DNA of 64,000 nucleotides. Origin: Arthrobacter sp. 35W. Its GTDB lineage: Bacteria > Actinomycetota > Actinomycetes > Actinomycetales > Micrococcaceae. The translations under genes and the position numbers were made by a program. Positions 25,951 through 36,957 of this stretch are shown here, in pieces; position 1 is the stretch's first letter, and every line of letters begins with the position of its first letter. The notes under the pieces are model-generated. The model ran no database searches, had not been told where the DNA came from, and saw only the letters and a program-made list of their open reading frames with translations. The stretch is from positions 434,001 to 498,000 of the forward strand of contig NZ_KI519454.1 of assembly GCF_000482545.1 (NCBI RefSeq), given 5' to 3'.

Positions 25951-27453
25951 ATGGCATCAGCAGCACAGCAGCCCGAAGCAACCACCCAGGCCGGCGTCGT
26001 CCGCGGCCGCTGGCGGGATGGCTCCGCGGCCTTCCTGGGCATTCCCTTCGCCGAGCCGCCCATCAATGAGCTCCGGTTCCAGGCCCCCGTTCCGCACCGA
26101 CCGTGGTCCGGTGTCCGCGACGCCGTCGAGTACGGACCGACCCCGCAGCGCAAGACGCTGGCCGAGGTGACCCTCATCCCCGAGCCCTCCATCGAGGGGG
26201 AGTCCACGCTGAATGTTAATGTGTTCACCCCGGCTCCGGGTCCGGCCGACGACGGCGGACTGCCGGTGCTGGTCTGGATCCACGGCGGCGGCTATGTGGC
26301 CGGCTCCCCGGCCAGCCCCTGGTACGACGGCGCCGCGTTCAACCGCGACGGCGTGGTGACGGTGAGCATCTCCTACCGGCTGGGCTTCGACGGCTTCGGC
26401 TGGATCGAGGATGCCCCGGCCAACCGCGGCATGCTCGACTGGCTGCTGGCCCTGGAGTGGGTGCGGGACAACATTGCGGCCTTCGGCGGCGACCCGGCGC
26501 GGGTGACCATCTCCGGACAGTCCGCCGGGGGAGGGGCCGTCCTGACCCTGCTGGGCTCCCCGCGTGCGCAGGGGCTGTTCTCCCGCGTCCTGTCCCTGTC
26601 GGGTCCGCCCACCCAGGTGGCCATGGAAGCCTCGGAGGAACTGGGCCGCAAACTTGCCGCCCTCGCCGGCGTCGCCCCCACTGTGGCGGGGCTGTCGGCC
26701 CTGTCCGAGGCCGAGATTCTGGCCCTGCAGGGGCAGCTCTCCTCTGTGGGCGGCTCCGATCCGACTGCCGACCCGCTGGCCGGGCTGTCCACAATGCTCA
26801 ACGAGGGGCTGACATTGGGGCCGGTGGTGGACGGTGCCCTCATTCCACTGTCCACGGCGGAGGCGCTGGCGGCCGGCATCGGTGCCGACAAGGAACTGAT
26901 TCTGGGCACCACCGACAACGAATTCAACATGGTGCTGGCCGGTGCCGGGGACGCTCTGGCCGCTGTTCCACCCGCCGCCGTGCTCGGCGGTCTGGGGGCC
27001 ACGCCCGGCGTTATTGAAGCGTATGTGGCGGCGCATCCGGGACTGGATACCGCTGCACTGGTGGGCCAGTTCGTCACCGACCACATGTTCCGGGCACCGG
27101 CGCTGGATTTGGCCGAGATCCGCGCCGCCGCACAGGCCCCCACCTGGCTGTACCGCTTCGCCTGGGCTTCACCGGCCGTGGGCGGGGCCGGCCACTGTCT
27201 GGACGTGCCGTTCATGTTCGACTGCCTGGGCAGTGAGAGGATCGCTGCGCTGGCAGGCCCCCAGCCGCCGCAGGCCCTGGCGGATGAGGTCCATGCCAGC
27301 GCCGCATCCTTCATCGCCACCGGGAATCCGGGCTGGCCGCAGTGGGACGACGCCGGCCAGGCCGTGCGGGTCTACGACCTGCCCACCACCGTGGTTGCCG
27401 ATGGATATGCGGACGCCCGGGCCCTGATTCCCGAGCGGGCCGCCCAGCACTAA
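25951..27453 (+). CDS. Type-B carboxylesterase
   Basis: 500 residues, alpha/beta hydrolase. It has the oxyanion-hole HGGGY (111-115), nucleophile Ser191 in GQSAGGG, the likely acidic residue in TTDNEFN and the His in GAGHCLDVPFMF. Family members (para-nitrobenzyl esterase type) cut carboxyl esters, including acyl groups on plant glycosides. AGGAGA lies 7 nt before the ATG. It probably forms an operon with the MFS gene. No signal peptide is present, so it acts inside the cell, possibly de-acylating an imported glycoside before GH3 cleavage. That last step is inference. Confidence 0.92.
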   Translation: MASAAQQPEATTQAGVVRGRWRDGSAAFLGIPFAEPPINELRFQAPVPHRPWSGVRDAVEYGPTPQRKTLAEVTLIPEPSIEGESTLNVNVFTPAPGPADDGGLPVLVWIHGGGYVAGSPASPWYDGAAFNRDGVVTVSISYRLGFDGFGWIEDAPANRGMLDWLLALEWVRDNIAAFGGDPARVTISGQSAGGGAVLTLLGSPRAQGLFSRVLSLSGPPTQVAMEASEELGRKLAALAGVAPTVAGLSALSEAEILALQGQLSSVGGSDPTADPLAGLSTMLNEGLTLGPVVDGALIPLSTAEALAAGIGADKELILGTTDNEFNMVLAGAGDALAAVPPAAVLGGLGATPGVIEAYVAAHPGLDTAALVGQFVTDHMFRAPALDLAEIRAAAQAPTWLYRFAWASPAVGGAGHCLDVPFMFDCLGSERIAALAGPQPPQALADEVHASAASFIATGNPGWPQWDDAGQAVRVYDLPTTVVADGYADARALIPERAAQH

Positions 27454-27459
27454 GCCAAG

Positions 27460-27494
27460 AGGAGGCTGTGGCCGCTGGACGGCCGCAGCCTCCT
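27460..27494 (+). terminator. Terminator after the carboxylesterase
   Basis: Arms AGGAGGCTG (27460-27468) and CAGCCTCCT (27486-27494) extend through an inner GGCCG/CGGCC pairing; TGTTGGGTT follows. It lies 7 bp after the esterase stop. Confidence 0.7.
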
Positions 27495-27501
27495 GTTGGG
27501 T

Positions 27502-27975
27502 TCATTGGGCGTTGTCCGGCCCGACGTTCAAGGACCCCAAGCGGCTCAGCTGTAGCCGGGTGGATTCAATGCCTGCGTCCGGCAGGGGATCCCCGTGCCG
27601 GTGGACAACCCTCCATTCCCCGCCCCCGCGCCTGAAGATGGTGGTGACGCGGAGTGCGCAGGGCAGTGGTGGAGCACCGCCCACCGATGCAGTGGTGTGC
27701 TCGATGCCCACGATGTACGCAAGATCGCCGCTGACGCCGGAGGCGATGACCTGGGTATCGTACGCCGTGCACTGGGAAAAGCGGGCGGCGAAGACGTCGA
27801 ACGTGGCGGCCACCTCGTCCGGCCCAGACTGTGTCACAACGGCGCCGAAAAGGGTCACGGGAGCCACCCTGGACCACAAGCGCTTGCGGGGCCCGGCGAC
27901 CCCATTGTGCAGAGAGGTCTAGGCGGCCGTCAGGCCCGGCATGACCGCGGCCAGAAATTCATCTACGTTGTCCAC
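27502..27975 (-). pseudogene. SnoaL/NTF2-like protein gene interrupted by an in-frame TAG
   Basis: A GTG at 27975 has an excellent ribosome site (GAGGAG at 5-6 nt) and opens a frame reading VDNVDEFLAAVMPGLTAA, then TAG at 27919-27921, then TSLHNGVAGPRKRLWSRVAPV and on to the stop at 27502. The joined product would be about 157 residues, the normal size of a SnoaL-like or nuclear-transport-factor-2-like domain protein, with the usual VTLFGA, W/F core and WRVVHRHGD ending. At the stop, family members usually have Glu (AAETALHNGD), so one GAG-to-TAG change explains it. A restart at the TTG 27879 would lack helix 1. Function of the ancestor is unknown. Confidence 0.75.
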
Positions 27976-28061
27976 AGCGCCTCCTCAGCGATGCCCCCGG
28001 CGTACCAGCCACGGTGATGGTCGATGCGGCAACCACCACGAACCAAAGGACGGCCAGCAGC

Positions 28062-28078
28062 TTTCTATTCAATAGAAA
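28062..28078. promoter_or_regulatory. Perfect 17-bp palindrome TTTCTATT-C-AATAGAAA
   Basis: An 8-1-8 palindrome in the gap upstream of the broken SnoaL-like gene (start 27975). A short minus-strand frame with one hydrophobic helix (about 27981-28082) overlaps it but has no ribosome site, so I do not call it a gene. Confidence 0.45.
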
Positions 28079-28192
28079 CACGACGGATTCCAGCTGTGAA
28101 CCGGGAATCTCGCGGCAGGTGCAACCACCCACCGGGCAGCGCGTTACGCTGTTGAAACTGCCAGGGCACGGCAAAGGCGGCCGCGGTGCACT

Positions 28193-28209
28193 GGACAGAT
28201 TATCTGTCC
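28193..28209. promoter_or_regulatory. Perfect 17-bp palindrome GGACAGAT-T-ATCTGTCC
   Basis: A second 8-1-8 palindrome 40 bp past the end of glxK. It could be a regulator site for the leftward (pseudo)gene or a short hairpin. No known consensus was recognised. Confidence 0.4.
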
Positions 28210-28248
28210 GATGCTCCGGGGCCGCCTCGTGCATGTCGCTGTGCGAGG

Positions 28249-29406
28249 TCAGGCGTGGGTTGGTTCCACGCTCTGGGCCAAAGCGGCAAACTCGGTGCCG
28301 ATCCGGCTGCCCACCTCGATGAGCAGCCGGCCGGCCTCTGCCATGCAGACGCTGACATCGGGCTCGATCTCCGTCAGTGCATAGACGGAATGGAATCCGG
28401 CCCCCACCAGCTGGCTGAGGGTCAGGGTGGTCCGCCCGCAGACGGCAATGATCGGCACATTCGCGGCAGCGGCGCTGAGCGCCACGCCCATGGGTGCCTT
28501 GCCGCCCAGGCTTTGGGCATCAAGGCTGCCCTCGCCGGTGATGACAAGATCCGCCCCGTCCAGGCGCTGCGGCAGGGCCGTGAAATCAAGGATGACGTCG
28601 ATCCCGGGACGGCGCTCGGCACCGAGCACCGTCAAGGCGGCGTAGCCCACGCCACCGGCGGCACCGGAACCCGGCGCCTCCATGTGCGTGACGCCGTCGG
28701 TGCCCAAGTGGTTGGAGACGCCGCGGTAGAGGCGTTCAAGCCCCTTTTCCAGCAGGTCGATGTCCGAGGAGGAGGCACCCTTCTGCGGGCCGAAGACTGC
28801 TGCTGCACCCTCCGGGCCGAGCAGGGGATTGTCGACGTCGCTGGCCAGGACAAACTTTGTCTTGGCCACACGCGGGTCCAGGCTGCTGAAGTCCATGTCC
28901 CACAGGCGCTCAAGGAACCCACCGCCGTCGGCGAGGCGGCGGCCGTCGCAGTCGAGCAGCCGCACGCCCAGGGCGCTGATCAGCCCGGCGCCGCCGTCGG
29001 TGCAGGCACTGCCGCCGACACCGAGGGTGATGGCGGTGGCGCCGGCATCCAGTGCGGCGAGGATCAGTTCCCCGGTGCCGCGGCTGGAGGACCGCAGCGG
29101 CTCAAGCTGGTCCTGCGGCAGCACCGCAAGGCCGGAGGCGAGGGCCATTTCAATCACTGCCTCCTGGCCGCGGACGGCGAAGTCCGCGGCCAGGGGTTCT
29201 CCGGTGGGACCGGAGACAGTGACGGTGCGGCGGGTGAAGCCGCTTCCCACGGCGGCGTCGAGGGTTCCCTCGCCGCCGTCGGCAACCGGAATGCGCTCCA
29301 CCGTGACATCCGCCAGAACGGTCTTCAGACCGATTTCCAGATACTGGCAGACCTCTGGTGCCGACAGGGAGCCTTTGAACTTGTCAGGAGCAACGATGAT
29401 GCGCAT
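28249..29406 (-). CDS. glxK: Glycerate 2-kinase
   Basis: 385 residues of the GarK/GlxK family, which phosphorylates D-glycerate to 2-phosphoglycerate and feeds glyoxylate carbon into glycolysis. The start MRIIVAPDKFKGSLSA, VADGGEGT, LGVGGSACTDGGAG and ITGEGSLDAQSLGGKAP are family signatures. It is the last gene of hyi-glxR-gcl-glxK, 11 nt after the gcl stop. Confidence 0.95.
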   Translation of the reverse strand: MRIIVAPDKFKGSLSAPEVCQYLEIGLKTVLADVTVERIPVADGGEGTLDAAVGSGFTRRTVTVSGPTGEPLAADFAVRGQEAVIEMALASGLAVLPQDQLEPLRSSSRGTGELILAALDAGATAITLGVGGSACTDGGAGLISALGVRLLDCDGRRLADGGGFLERLWDMDFSSLDPRVAKTKFVLASDVDNPLLGPEGAAAVFGPQKGASSSDIDLLEKGLERLYRGVSNHLGTDGVTHMEAPGSGAAGGVGYAALTVLGAERRPGIDVILDFTALPQRLDGADLVITGEGSLDAQSLGGKAPMGVALSAAAANVPIIAVCGRTTLTLSQLVGAGFHSVYALTEIEPDVSVCMAEAGRLLIEVGSRIGTEFAALAQSVEPTHA

Positions 29407-29417
29407 TCGGGTACCTT

Positions 29418-31196
<1,779 letters not shown>

Positions 31197-31273
31197 GGTG
31201 TGCTCCTAAAAAGTTTGTGTGTGGTGCAAAAGTGGTGTTGGGCCTGGGCCCGGAGGTCAGAGACCCGGTGTGG

Positions 31274-32152
31274 CTACTTGCGGCCGCTGAGCTGCAGGAC
31301 CTGCTTGAAGAGGCCCGAGTGGTCTAGTGCGCCGTCGCCCTGGTTCACGGTGGCGGCAACGAGCTGTGCGACGACGGCGCCGAGGGGGACGGCGACGTTG
31401 GCTTCGCGGGCTGCGGCGGTGACGATGCCGAGGTCCTTGTGGTGCAGGGCCAGGCGGAAGCCGGGGTCGAAGTTGCGGTCGAGCATCTTCTGGCCCTTCT
31501 GGTCCAGGACCTTGGAGCCGGCCAGGCCGCCGCCGAGGACCTTCAGTGCTGCGTCGGTGTCCACGCCGTAGGCCTCAAGGAAGGCGATGGCCTCGCCGAG
31601 GACCTGGATGTTGACGGCGACGATCAGCTGGTTGGCTGCCTTGACGGTCTGGCCGGAACCGGCCGGGCCGACGTGGACGATGGTCTTGCCGACGGCGGTG
31701 AGAACGGGCTGGGCTGCCTCGAAGTCGGCGGCCTCGCCGCCGACCATGATGGACAGGACGGCGTCAATGGCGCCCTGTTCGCCACCGGAGACCGGGGCGT
31801 CAAGGGCGCGCACGCCGGCGACCTTGGCGTACTCGGAGAGTCGCTTGGCAACATCGGGGCGGATGCTGCTGGCATCGATCCAGAGTGCACCGGGCTTGAC
31901 GTTGGCGAAGACGCCGTCGGCGCCGAGGACGACTGCCTCAACATCGGGGGAGTCCGGCACCATCGTGATGACAACGTCGGCGTCCTTGACGGCGTCGGCG
32001 ATGCTGGTGGCGGCACGGCCGCCGGCGGCTGCCAGCTTGTCGATGGCCCCCTGGCTGCGGTTGTAGCCGCTGACCGTGTGGCCGGCCTTGACCAGGTTGG
32101 TGGCCATGGGCAGGCCCATGATTCCGAGACCGATTACTGCAACGTTCGTCAT
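31274..32152 (-). CDS. glxR: Tartronate semialdehyde reductase
   Basis: 292 residues of the beta-hydroxyacid dehydrogenase family; reduces tartronate semialdehyde to D-glycerate with NAD(P)H. It has GLGIMG (8-13) for the dinucleotide, SGGEQGA (122-128) for substrate and catalytic Lys171 in KAANQ. AAAGGA precedes the ATG. It lies between hyi and gcl, with a 77-nt gap before gcl. Confidence 0.95.
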   Translation of the reverse strand: MTNVAVIGLGIMGLPMATNLVKAGHTVSGYNRSQGAIDKLAAAGGRAATSIADAVKDADVVITMVPDSPDVEAVVLGADGVFANVKPGALWIDASSIRPDVAKRLSEYAKVAGVRALDAPVSGGEQGAIDAVLSIMVGGEAADFEAAQPVLTAVGKTIVHVGPAGSGQTVKAANQLIVAVNIQVLGEAIAFLEAYGVDTDAALKVLGGGLAGSKVLDQKGQKMLDRNFDPGFRLALHHKDLGIVTAAAREANVAVPLGAVVAQLVAATVNQGDGALDHSGLFKQVLQLSGRK

Positions 32153-32200
32153 GAGAAGTCCTTTGTGGAAGAAGAGCGGGGGAGGGGGAAGACGGGTGTC

Positions 32201-33007
32201 TTAGCCGGCCTGGCTGGTGCTGCGCTGGCGGATGGCCCAGGAGAAGGCCTCGGCTGCGGGGGCCTTGTATTCCAGACCGATGTAGCCGTCGTAGCCGAGT
32301 TCACGGCTGCGGGCGATCCATTCACCGAGGGGGAGTTCGCCGGTGCCGGGGGCGCCGCGGCCGGGGTTGTCGGCAATCTGGATGTGGCCGAAGTCCTTGG
32401 CATGGTTCTCGATGACAGCTGCCACGTCGTCGCCGTTGACGGCCAGGTGGTAGAAGTCGGCGAGCAGCTTGACGTTGTCCACTCCGCCGGCCTGGGTCTT
32501 GGCGAGAACGTCCAGAACATCCTGGGCCGTCTTCAGCGGGTAGGCGGGGGTGCCGGAGACCGGCTCCAGCAGGACGGTGCCGCCGATGCGGGCGACGCCG
32601 GTGGCTGCGGCAACCAGGTTGGCCACGGCCAGTTCGTCCTGCTCCTGGGCGGAGGCGCCGTCCTGGCGGTTGCCGTAGAGGGCGTTGAAGGCCTTGCAGC
32701 CCAGACGCTCGCCGATGCCTGCAACAACATCGATGTTGTCCTTGAACTCGGCGTCGCGGCCAATCCAGGACACCAGGCCCCGGTCGCCGGCAGGCATGTC
32801 GCCGGCGTTGAAGTTCAGGCCGGTCAGCTGTACGCCGGCGTCGGTGATGGCCTTTTCAAAGGCATTGACGTCCTTGTCGGAGGGGACGGATTCGGCGAAG
32901 GGCCACCAGAACTCCACGGCTTCGAAGCCTGCAGCCTTGGCCGCTGCGGGGCGTTCCAGCAGGGGGAGCTCGGTGAGGAGGATGGAGCAGTTCACTGTGT
33001 AGCTCAT
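32201..33007 (-). CDS. hyi: Hydroxypyruvate isomerase
   Basis: 268 residues of the xylose-isomerase-like TIM barrel family. Hyi interconverts hydroxypyruvate and tartronate semialdehyde. Metal ligands are readable in LEPVSG, LADFYH, HIQIAD and GLEYK. The start MSYTVNCSILLTELPLLERP is the typical one; AAGGAAGGA precedes the ATG at 33007, so a longer frame to 33070 is rejected. First gene of the operon, directly below the regulon box at 33075. Confidence 0.93.
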   Translation of the reverse strand: MSYTVNCSILLTELPLLERPAAAKAAGFEAVEFWWPFAESVPSDKDVNAFEKAITDAGVQLTGLNFNAGDMPAGDRGLVSWIGRDAEFKDNIDVVAGIGERLGCKAFNALYGNRQDGASAQEQDELAVANLVAAATGVARIGGTVLLEPVSGTPAYPLKTAQDVLDVLAKTQAGGVDNVKLLADFYHLAVNGDDVAAVIENHAKDFGHIQIADNPGRGAPGTGELPLGEWIARSRELGYDGYIGLEYKAPAAEAFSWAIRQRSTSQAG

Positions 33008-33074
33008 GGGGTTCCTTCCTTGGGCCGGCCCGCTCTGTGGAGGAGAGGGGAGGACTGGCCCGCGATTCAAAGTA

Positions 33075-33090
33075 TTTCATATTATGGAAA
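33075..33090. promoter_or_regulatory. Purine-regulon box 3 (upstream of the hyi-glxR-gcl-glxK operon)
   Basis: TTTCATATTATGGAAA, the copy closest to the consensus, lies 67 bp upstream of hyi. Read on the minus strand it contains CATAAT, which could be the -10 element, so a protein bound here would cover the promoter. Confidence 0.75.
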
Positions 33091-33174
33091 GTAACTTCTG
33101 TCTTATGAAAATAATAGGTTGATGGCGCGGTGTCGTCAACCCCGTGACAGAACAAACACCACTCCAACGACTAC

Positions 33175-33208
33175 GGCGCCGTCCCAGCAATCATGCTGGA
33201 ACGGCGCC
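33175..33208 (-). terminator. Terminator after allE
   Basis: A 15-bp stem with one mismatch (33175-33189 with 33194-33208) and a 4-nt loop, 40 bp beyond the allE stop, ends the mez-aceB-DUF6986-allE operon before the hyi promoter. Confidence 0.7.
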
Positions 33209-33247
33209 GCGGTGTGGAAGAGGTTTGTCGTGCTGTTTTGGTATGGC

Positions 33248-34063
33248 CTAGGTGAGGCGGATCTGGCGGTTCATGTCCTTGTACAACAGGTAGCGGAACT
33301 CGCCCGGGCCGCCGGCGTAGCAGGCCTGCGGGCAGAAGGCGCGCAGCCACATGAAGTCGCCGGCCTCCACCTCAACCCAGTCGTTGTTGAGCAGGTACAT
33401 GGCCTTGCCCTCCAGGACGTACAGGCCGTGTTCCATGACGTGGGTCTCCGGGAACGGGATGACCCCGCCCGGCTGGAACGTCACGATGTTGACCTGCATG
33501 TCGTGGGCCAGATCGGAGGAATCCGTGAATCGGGTGGTCTTCCAGGCGCCGTTGGTGTCCGGCATCGCTGTCGGTTCGACTTCGGCGTCGCTGGTGACGA
33601 AGGACTTTGCCTCGTAGCCCTCAAGGCGCTCGTAGGCCTTGCGGATCCACTGGAAGGAGACGATGTCATCCGAGACGTTTTCCAGACCCCAGTTGGAGCC
33701 GGCGGCAAGGTAGGCGTAGCCGCCTTCCTCAAGCTGGTGGAGTTCGCCGTCGAGGGTCAGGTTGACCTTGCCCTTGGTGACGAAGACGACGCCTTCGACG
33801 CCGGCTTCGAACTCGGCCTTGGGTGCGCCGCCGCCGGGGGCGATTTCCACGATCAGCTGCGAGAACGTGGTGGCAAAGCCGGAGATCGGCCGGGCCAGGA
33901 TCCAGGAGCGGCTGTTGGTGAAGCCAGGCAGGGTGCTGGTCACGATGTCGGTCATAACGCCCTTGGGAATGACCGTGTAGGCCTCCGTGACGATGGCCCG
34001 CTCCGTGGTGAGGTGCGTCTGCGGCGGCAGGCCGCCTTGCGGGTAGTAGTAATTGCCCATCAT
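33248..34063 (-). CDS. allE: (S)-ureidoglycine aminohydrolase
   Basis: 271 residues, bicupin. The enzyme releases ammonia from ureidoglycine to give S-ureidoglycolate, the step after allantoate amidohydrolase. The C-terminal cupin carries the Mn2+ site: FPETHVMEHGLYVLEGKA, then LLNNDWVEVEAGDF and the end LLYKDMNRQIRL; these match the E. coli YlbA pattern closely. Two adjacent ATGs (34063, 34060) share the ribosome site TAAGGA. Last gene of the malic enzyme operon. No allantoate amidohydrolase is present in the window to supply its substrate. Confidence 0.92.
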   Translation of the reverse strand: MMGNYYYPQGGLPPQTHLTTERAIVTEAYTVIPKGVMTDIVTSTLPGFTNSRSWILARPISGFATTFSQLIVEIAPGGGAPKAEFEAGVEGVVFVTKGKVNLTLDGELHQLEEGGYAYLAAGSNWGLENVSDDIVSFQWIRKAYERLEGYEAKSFVTSDAEVEPTAMPDTNGAWKTTRFTDSSDLAHDMQVNIVTFQPGGVIPFPETHVMEHGLYVLEGKAMYLLNNDWVEVEAGDFMWLRAFCPQACYAGGPGEFRYLLYKDMNRQIRLT

Positions 34064-34070
34064 TGGATCC

Positions 34071-35342
34071 TTACTTAGAAGTGGAGTGTGCCAGCCGCGG
34101 GTGTGCCAGTGCGGTCAGCTGGGAAAGGTCGATGCCGACCAACGACTGGACCTCGTCGGTCCCGACGGCGCCGCACTGGACACCGCGCAGAACGAAGGCG
34201 GCCAGGGCGCGGGCGGTGGCGGGCTCGTCCATGACGCTGCCTTCCACACGCTCGACGTAGTTGCGAAGGCGCGCCGCCGCGGCCGGCAGGCCCTGGCGGT
34301 AGAAGGCGTACGTGGCCAGGAAGCGCGTGGGCAGCTGGGCCTGGTGCAGGTCCCAACCCTGGTAGTAGCCGCGTTCCAGCGAGCGGCGGACCAGACGGCC
34401 GTGCAGCTTCCAGGCGTCCTCTATGCCGTCACCCATCGGGATGACGTTGGTGGAGCCGTCGGAGAGGCGGATGCCCGTGCCGGCCACGGCAAGCTGCATG
34501 ACCTCCTTGGCGAAGTCCGCCACCGGGTGCTCCATCGACTGGTACTCGGCGGAGATCTGCAGCGAGGCGCTGTAGTCGTAGGTCCCGTAGTGCAGTGCGG
34601 AGATCCGCCCCGGCACCACATGCGGCAGCTGGGCCACCGGCGAGGTGCCCTCGGGTCCGAGGATCAGCTGCGGGGTCTCGACCTGCACCTCGAAGCGGAG
34701 CCGTCCGGCCCCCAGGCCGTGGATCTGCTCCAGGCGGCCGACGGCGAAGTCCATCGCCTTGACCTGGGCCACCGTGGTGACCTTGGGCAGGGTCAGGACC
34801 AGGCCCTCGGGCAGCTCGCCGGCGCGGGCCAGCGTGGAGACAAAGAGATCCAGCGTGCGCAGACCGCGGTCCCGGGTGGGTGCCTCGAAGCACTTGAACC
34901 GGATGCCGATGAACGGCGGGGCGGTGCCGGCGGCCACGGCTGCGGCCACCTGCTCGGCGGCGGCAACGGCCGCCGCATCCTCGACGTCGTCGCCGCGGTC
35001 GCCGAAGCCGTCCTCAAAGTCCAGACGCAGATCCTCGATCGGCTCGCTGGCCAGCTTGGCCGCAACGCGGCCGGTGATCTGGGCGGCCAGCTCGTCGTCG
35101 AACCCCAGCAGCGAGGCCAGACGGTCCAGACCGCCGTGGGCATCTGCCGTGGCCTGGGCCTCGGCGCCCCACTGTGCCACGAAGCCGGTGTTGAACCTGT
35201 CGGCCGGCACGTAGACGGTGTGGATCGGCTGGCGGCTGCCGTCGTCGCCCGGGTAGCCGCGTTCCAGCAGCGTGTCCGTGCCCTCCAGCGAGGAATTGAT
35301 GAACTTCAGATCCGAGGGATCCAGGGATGGTGTGGTCGCCAT
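34071..35342 (-). CDS. DUF6986-type protein, HpcH/CitE-like TIM barrel
   Basis: 423 residues. It resembles the aldolase/citrate-lyase superfamily: LRLDFEDGFGDRGDD carries the acidic metal motif, KCFEAPTRDRGLRTLDLF and LTLPKVTTVAQV look like the CoA-ester lyase barrel strands, and VQVETPQLILGP supplies a Glu. I recall such proteins next to malate synthase in actinobacteria as DUF6986, with no proven reaction. It starts 2 nt after the malate synthase stop and ends 7 nt before allE, so it is translationally coupled within glyoxylate metabolism. A malyl-CoA lyase-like or thioesterase role on a malate synthase intermediate is speculative. Confidence 0.75.
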   Translation of the reverse strand: MATTPSLDPSDLKFINSSLEGTDTLLERGYPGDDGSRQPIHTVYVPADRFNTGFVAQWGAEAQATADAHGGLDRLASLLGFDDELAAQITGRVAAKLASEPIEDLRLDFEDGFGDRGDDVEDAAAVAAAEQVAAAVAAGTAPPFIGIRFKCFEAPTRDRGLRTLDLFVSTLARAGELPEGLVLTLPKVTTVAQVKAMDFAVGRLEQIHGLGAGRLRFEVQVETPQLILGPEGTSPVAQLPHVVPGRISALHYGTYDYSASLQISAEYQSMEHPVADFAKEVMQLAVAGTGIRLSDGSTNVIPMGDGIEDAWKLHGRLVRRSLERGYYQGWDLHQAQLPTRFLATYAFYRQGLPAAAARLRNYVERVEGSVMDEPATARALAAFVLRGVQCGAVGTDEVQSLVGIDLSQLTALAHPRLAHSTSK

Positions 35343-35344
35343 GC

Positions 35345-36943
<1,599 letters not shown>

Positions 36944-36957
36944 TGTGGCTGTCCTTC

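Noticed and set aside
27919-27921. TAG read as pyrrolysine or other recoding
   Set aside because: No recoding element or dedicated machinery is visible; a simple GAG-to-TAG change explains it.
27981-28082. Short minus-strand frame with one hydrophobic helix
   Set aside because: No ribosome site or start supported, and it overlaps the leader of the broken SnoaL-like gene.
17642-28234. Genomic island with integrase and att sites
   Set aside because: No integrase, transposase, tRNA gene or flanking direct repeat was found at the edges.
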